Shown here: positions 62,404 through 64,000 of the stretch, piece by piece
Numbering within the stretch: the stretch's first letter is position 1
Layout of the letters: each line of letters starts with the position of its first letter
Assembly: GCF_030247185.1 (NCBI RefSeq)
Contig: NC_080571.1
Span: forward strand, 45,190,002-45,254,001
Source: Malaya genurostris
Taxonomy: Eukaryota > Arthropoda > Insecta > Diptera > Culicidae
Direction: 5' to 3'
Length of the DNA: 64,000 nt
Notes under the pieces: generated by a model
What the model saw: the letters and a program-made list of their open reading frames with translations, nothing else
The model's database searches: none
What the model was told of the DNA's origin: nothing
Program-made: the position numbers and the translations under genes

Positions 62404-63003
62404 GAGCAGATCAGGGTCATTTCGCCGAAAGCCGTTTCGTCGGAAGCCATTTCGCCGAAAGGGTCATTTCGCCGAATGTCATTTAGCGGACGCCATTTCA
62501 CCGAAAGGGTCATTTCACCGAATTCTTCAACAGTTTTTAATATAGCGATTGGAATTGATTTGAAATAAAAACAAATGAAAAATAAAAATGTTTACTCCAG
62601 TTTTGTTGAACTACAAATATACTTCTGAAATAAATCAGAAAGACTTGAATATTTTTTTCATTTTCTTTTTTTATTTTCATTTCATAATCTTCAGAGCGGA
62701 ATTCCGGTATTTCCAGATAACTGAGTCATTGTTTGAATTGCGGTATTTCCAGATAACTGAGTCATTTTAGTTTCGGTAATGTGGCTGCGCCACATCAATT
62801 ATCATCATAAAAACAAATTGATAATTTTCATGAATAACCAGAATTGGCAGTTTTCTAATTCATTATATGATGTAAACGAAATAACCATTTCGGCGAAATC
62901 ACCTCCGGCGAAATGATCTCCGGCGAAATGACCCATTCGGCAAAATGACTTTCGGCGAAATGGCATTTGGCGAAATAGCTTTCGGCAAAATGATCCGCAC
63001 CCC
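62404..63003. mobile_element. Fold-back element with tandem-repeat termini (CATTTCGCCGAAA type)
   Basis: About 600 bp. The left end (62414-62522) is a run of about seven 15-17-bp variants of 'gtcatttcgccgaaag'. The right end (62884-62995) is about seven variants of the complement. The middle has a short direct duplication of 'ggtatttccagataactgag' (62709 and 62744). It interrupts a family-M copy, with TTTT or CTTTT as the possible target duplication. No ORF. Tandem-repeat terminal arms are the defining trait of fold-back transposons. Confidence 0.7.
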
Positions 63004-63019
63004 TTTTAAACCACTGTGC

Positions 63020-63824
63020 ATTGTTTTTTTGGAAATGTCATGACATACTTTAGTACTAGAATTGGTAGTTTCTCAAAGACATTATTCCTTGCTTTGGTAG
63101 TTTCTCAAAAATAAACAAAATAAAATTGCTACAGTTTTGCTACTGAATTTGTACACACATCTAAATTTTCAGTGTACATCAAGACACGCCATCATAAAAC
63201 TTGCATTCTTGTCGCTGTCAGTTTTAGTTAGAAGCTTTGGTACCAGGCATAAGGTGAATGCGAATACTTTTTGTTTTTCCTTTTTTTTTGCTGAAACTCT
63301 CCATTTACCACAGCGATTTATGATGAGCGACGAACAGACACGGTGTCGTGGATTCCCGTTCACATCCAGACGAAACTGGGTTTCCAGAAAAGCTGGTAGG
63401 AATTTAGTACAGATGCTCATTTCTGCATGAATGTTTCCGCAGCGCCTTGGAAAAGCAACCAAATATTTGGAAATAAAGTATACTAGAGTATTGAAAGAAT
63501 TTGTGAAAAACCGTATAGTTTGGAAATTTTTCATAAAATACTCTTAAAATCCTTGTAAAATGAAACACAAATAAAAACCACTTGAAAAACTAATTCAGAT
63601 ATTTCATGGTTTTTATTCGTCGTATAAAAATAACCCACGACGAAAATTGAAAAGTTTAAAAGCAACAACAAAAGATTCTATGCACTAAAAACAACTTTTT
63701 ATATATTTTTGGGAATCTACGAACGAAGAAAAAAGACGCGATCATCCCTAGGTGGATCGTAACGATTCGGTCAATTTCGCGCTCGCGGCATGCTAAAGTA
63801 GCATGCATGAAATGGAAATTAATT
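63020..63824. other. AT-rich interval; probably 3' flank/UTR of the right-edge gene
   Basis: No recognised element. Read on the reverse strand, AATAAA-type motifs occur at about 63825 (overlapping the stop codon) and near 63617 (gaataaaaacc), compatible with a 3' UTR of the candidate CDS at 63825-63998. Confidence 0.3.
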
Positions 63825-63998
63825 TTATTCAAATTTCGACTTCGTTGAAGGACTGGAAAATTGAGATAACAAACGAGTGATGATTTGCTCAGTGCCCTGG
63901 AGAGATTGTGCCGGTACGAAAATCACTGTTTGCCTTCCGGAGGCACCGTGCAGCGATGGAGTGGCAAGCTTACTGCATAAATGCTGTCGAAATTTGAA
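63825..63998 (-). CDS. Candidate C-terminal exon of an unidentified gene (partial)
   Basis: The reverse-strand frame is open from the window edge for 57 codons and ends in TAA at 63825-63827. The translation includes GASGRQTVIFVPAQSLQGTE, QIITRLLSQFSS and a Ser/Lys-rich end. Amino-acid usage is balanced and the local GC is higher than in the repeats around it, as expected for coding sequence, while the other two frames close sooner. No family is recognised. It could also be a chance opening, since it is short and the 5' part is outside the window. Confidence 0.4.
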   Translation of the reverse strand, partial: FKFRQHLCSKLATPSLHGASGRQTVIFVPAQSLQGTEQIITRLLSQFSSPSTKSKFE

Positions 63999-64000
63999 GA

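Overview
This window is AT-rich, intron-bearing and crowded with transposable elements, so it is eukaryotic and almost certainly from an insect. The mixture of families points to a mosquito (Culicidae, probably Culicinae): Tc1/mariner elements with a DD37E triad, an R1-clade LINE, Jockey-, I- and L2-like LINEs, tRNA-derived SINEs, and a dispersed repeat containing the phrase 'gaaaatcggttcagccatctctgag'-type monomers. The taxon is an inference from repeat content; no rRNA or barcode gene is present.

Only one host gene is convincing. A gene with two tandem TRIM37-type MATH domains runs on the + strand from the left edge (5' end outside the window) to a stop at 17279. Its exons are 2-261, 16312-16560, 16631-16837 and 16901-17279. 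All three introns are phase 2. Two are 63-70 bp, whereas the first is about 16 kb and is filled with nested transposons. A second, weaker candidate is the 3' end of an unknown gene on the - strand at the right edge (63825-63998). A possible signal-peptide first exon lies at 49860-49923 (-).

Layout. 1-17.3 kb: MATH gene. Its large intron holds a MITE (2013-2334), a modular dispersed repeat (family A) split by a structurally intact two-ORF R1-clade LINE (4401-10580) sitting in an AC microsatellite, and a decayed Jockey-group LINE (11045-13696) with a recognisable empty-site relative at 2.9-3.1 kb. 18-21.7 kb: a three-level nest, with an ITmD37E-like transposon inside one arm of a 1.25-kb palindromic element, itself inside a copy of another repeat (family M). 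22-28 kb: LINE fragments, a double-palindrome element, and a mariner derivative nested in another dead mariner. 28.2-31 kb: mostly unique sequence. 31.3-36 kb: a small TA-flanked MITE and an I-clade LINE with an RNase H domain, all broken. 36.8-45.2 kb: an 8.3-kb element with hAT signatures (13-bp terminal inverted repeats, 8-bp target duplication) whose arms carry two inverted arrays of a 117-bp tandem repeat. 45.4-46.7 kb: a Himar1-like mariner with frameshifts. 47-48.2 kb: ORF1/SINE remnants. 48.2-50.5 kb: unique. 50.5-60.2 kb: a MITE, several family-A copies in both orientations, a second ITmD37E remnant, a mariner tail and a SINE. 61-63 kb: an internally deleted mariner and a fold-back element with tandem-repeat ends. 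63-64 kb: candidate gene end.

Apart from the R1-clade LINE, every transposase or polymerase gene seen is disrupted. There is no pathway or operon logic here; the biology of the window is nested transposition, target-site preference and inverted-repeat element formation.
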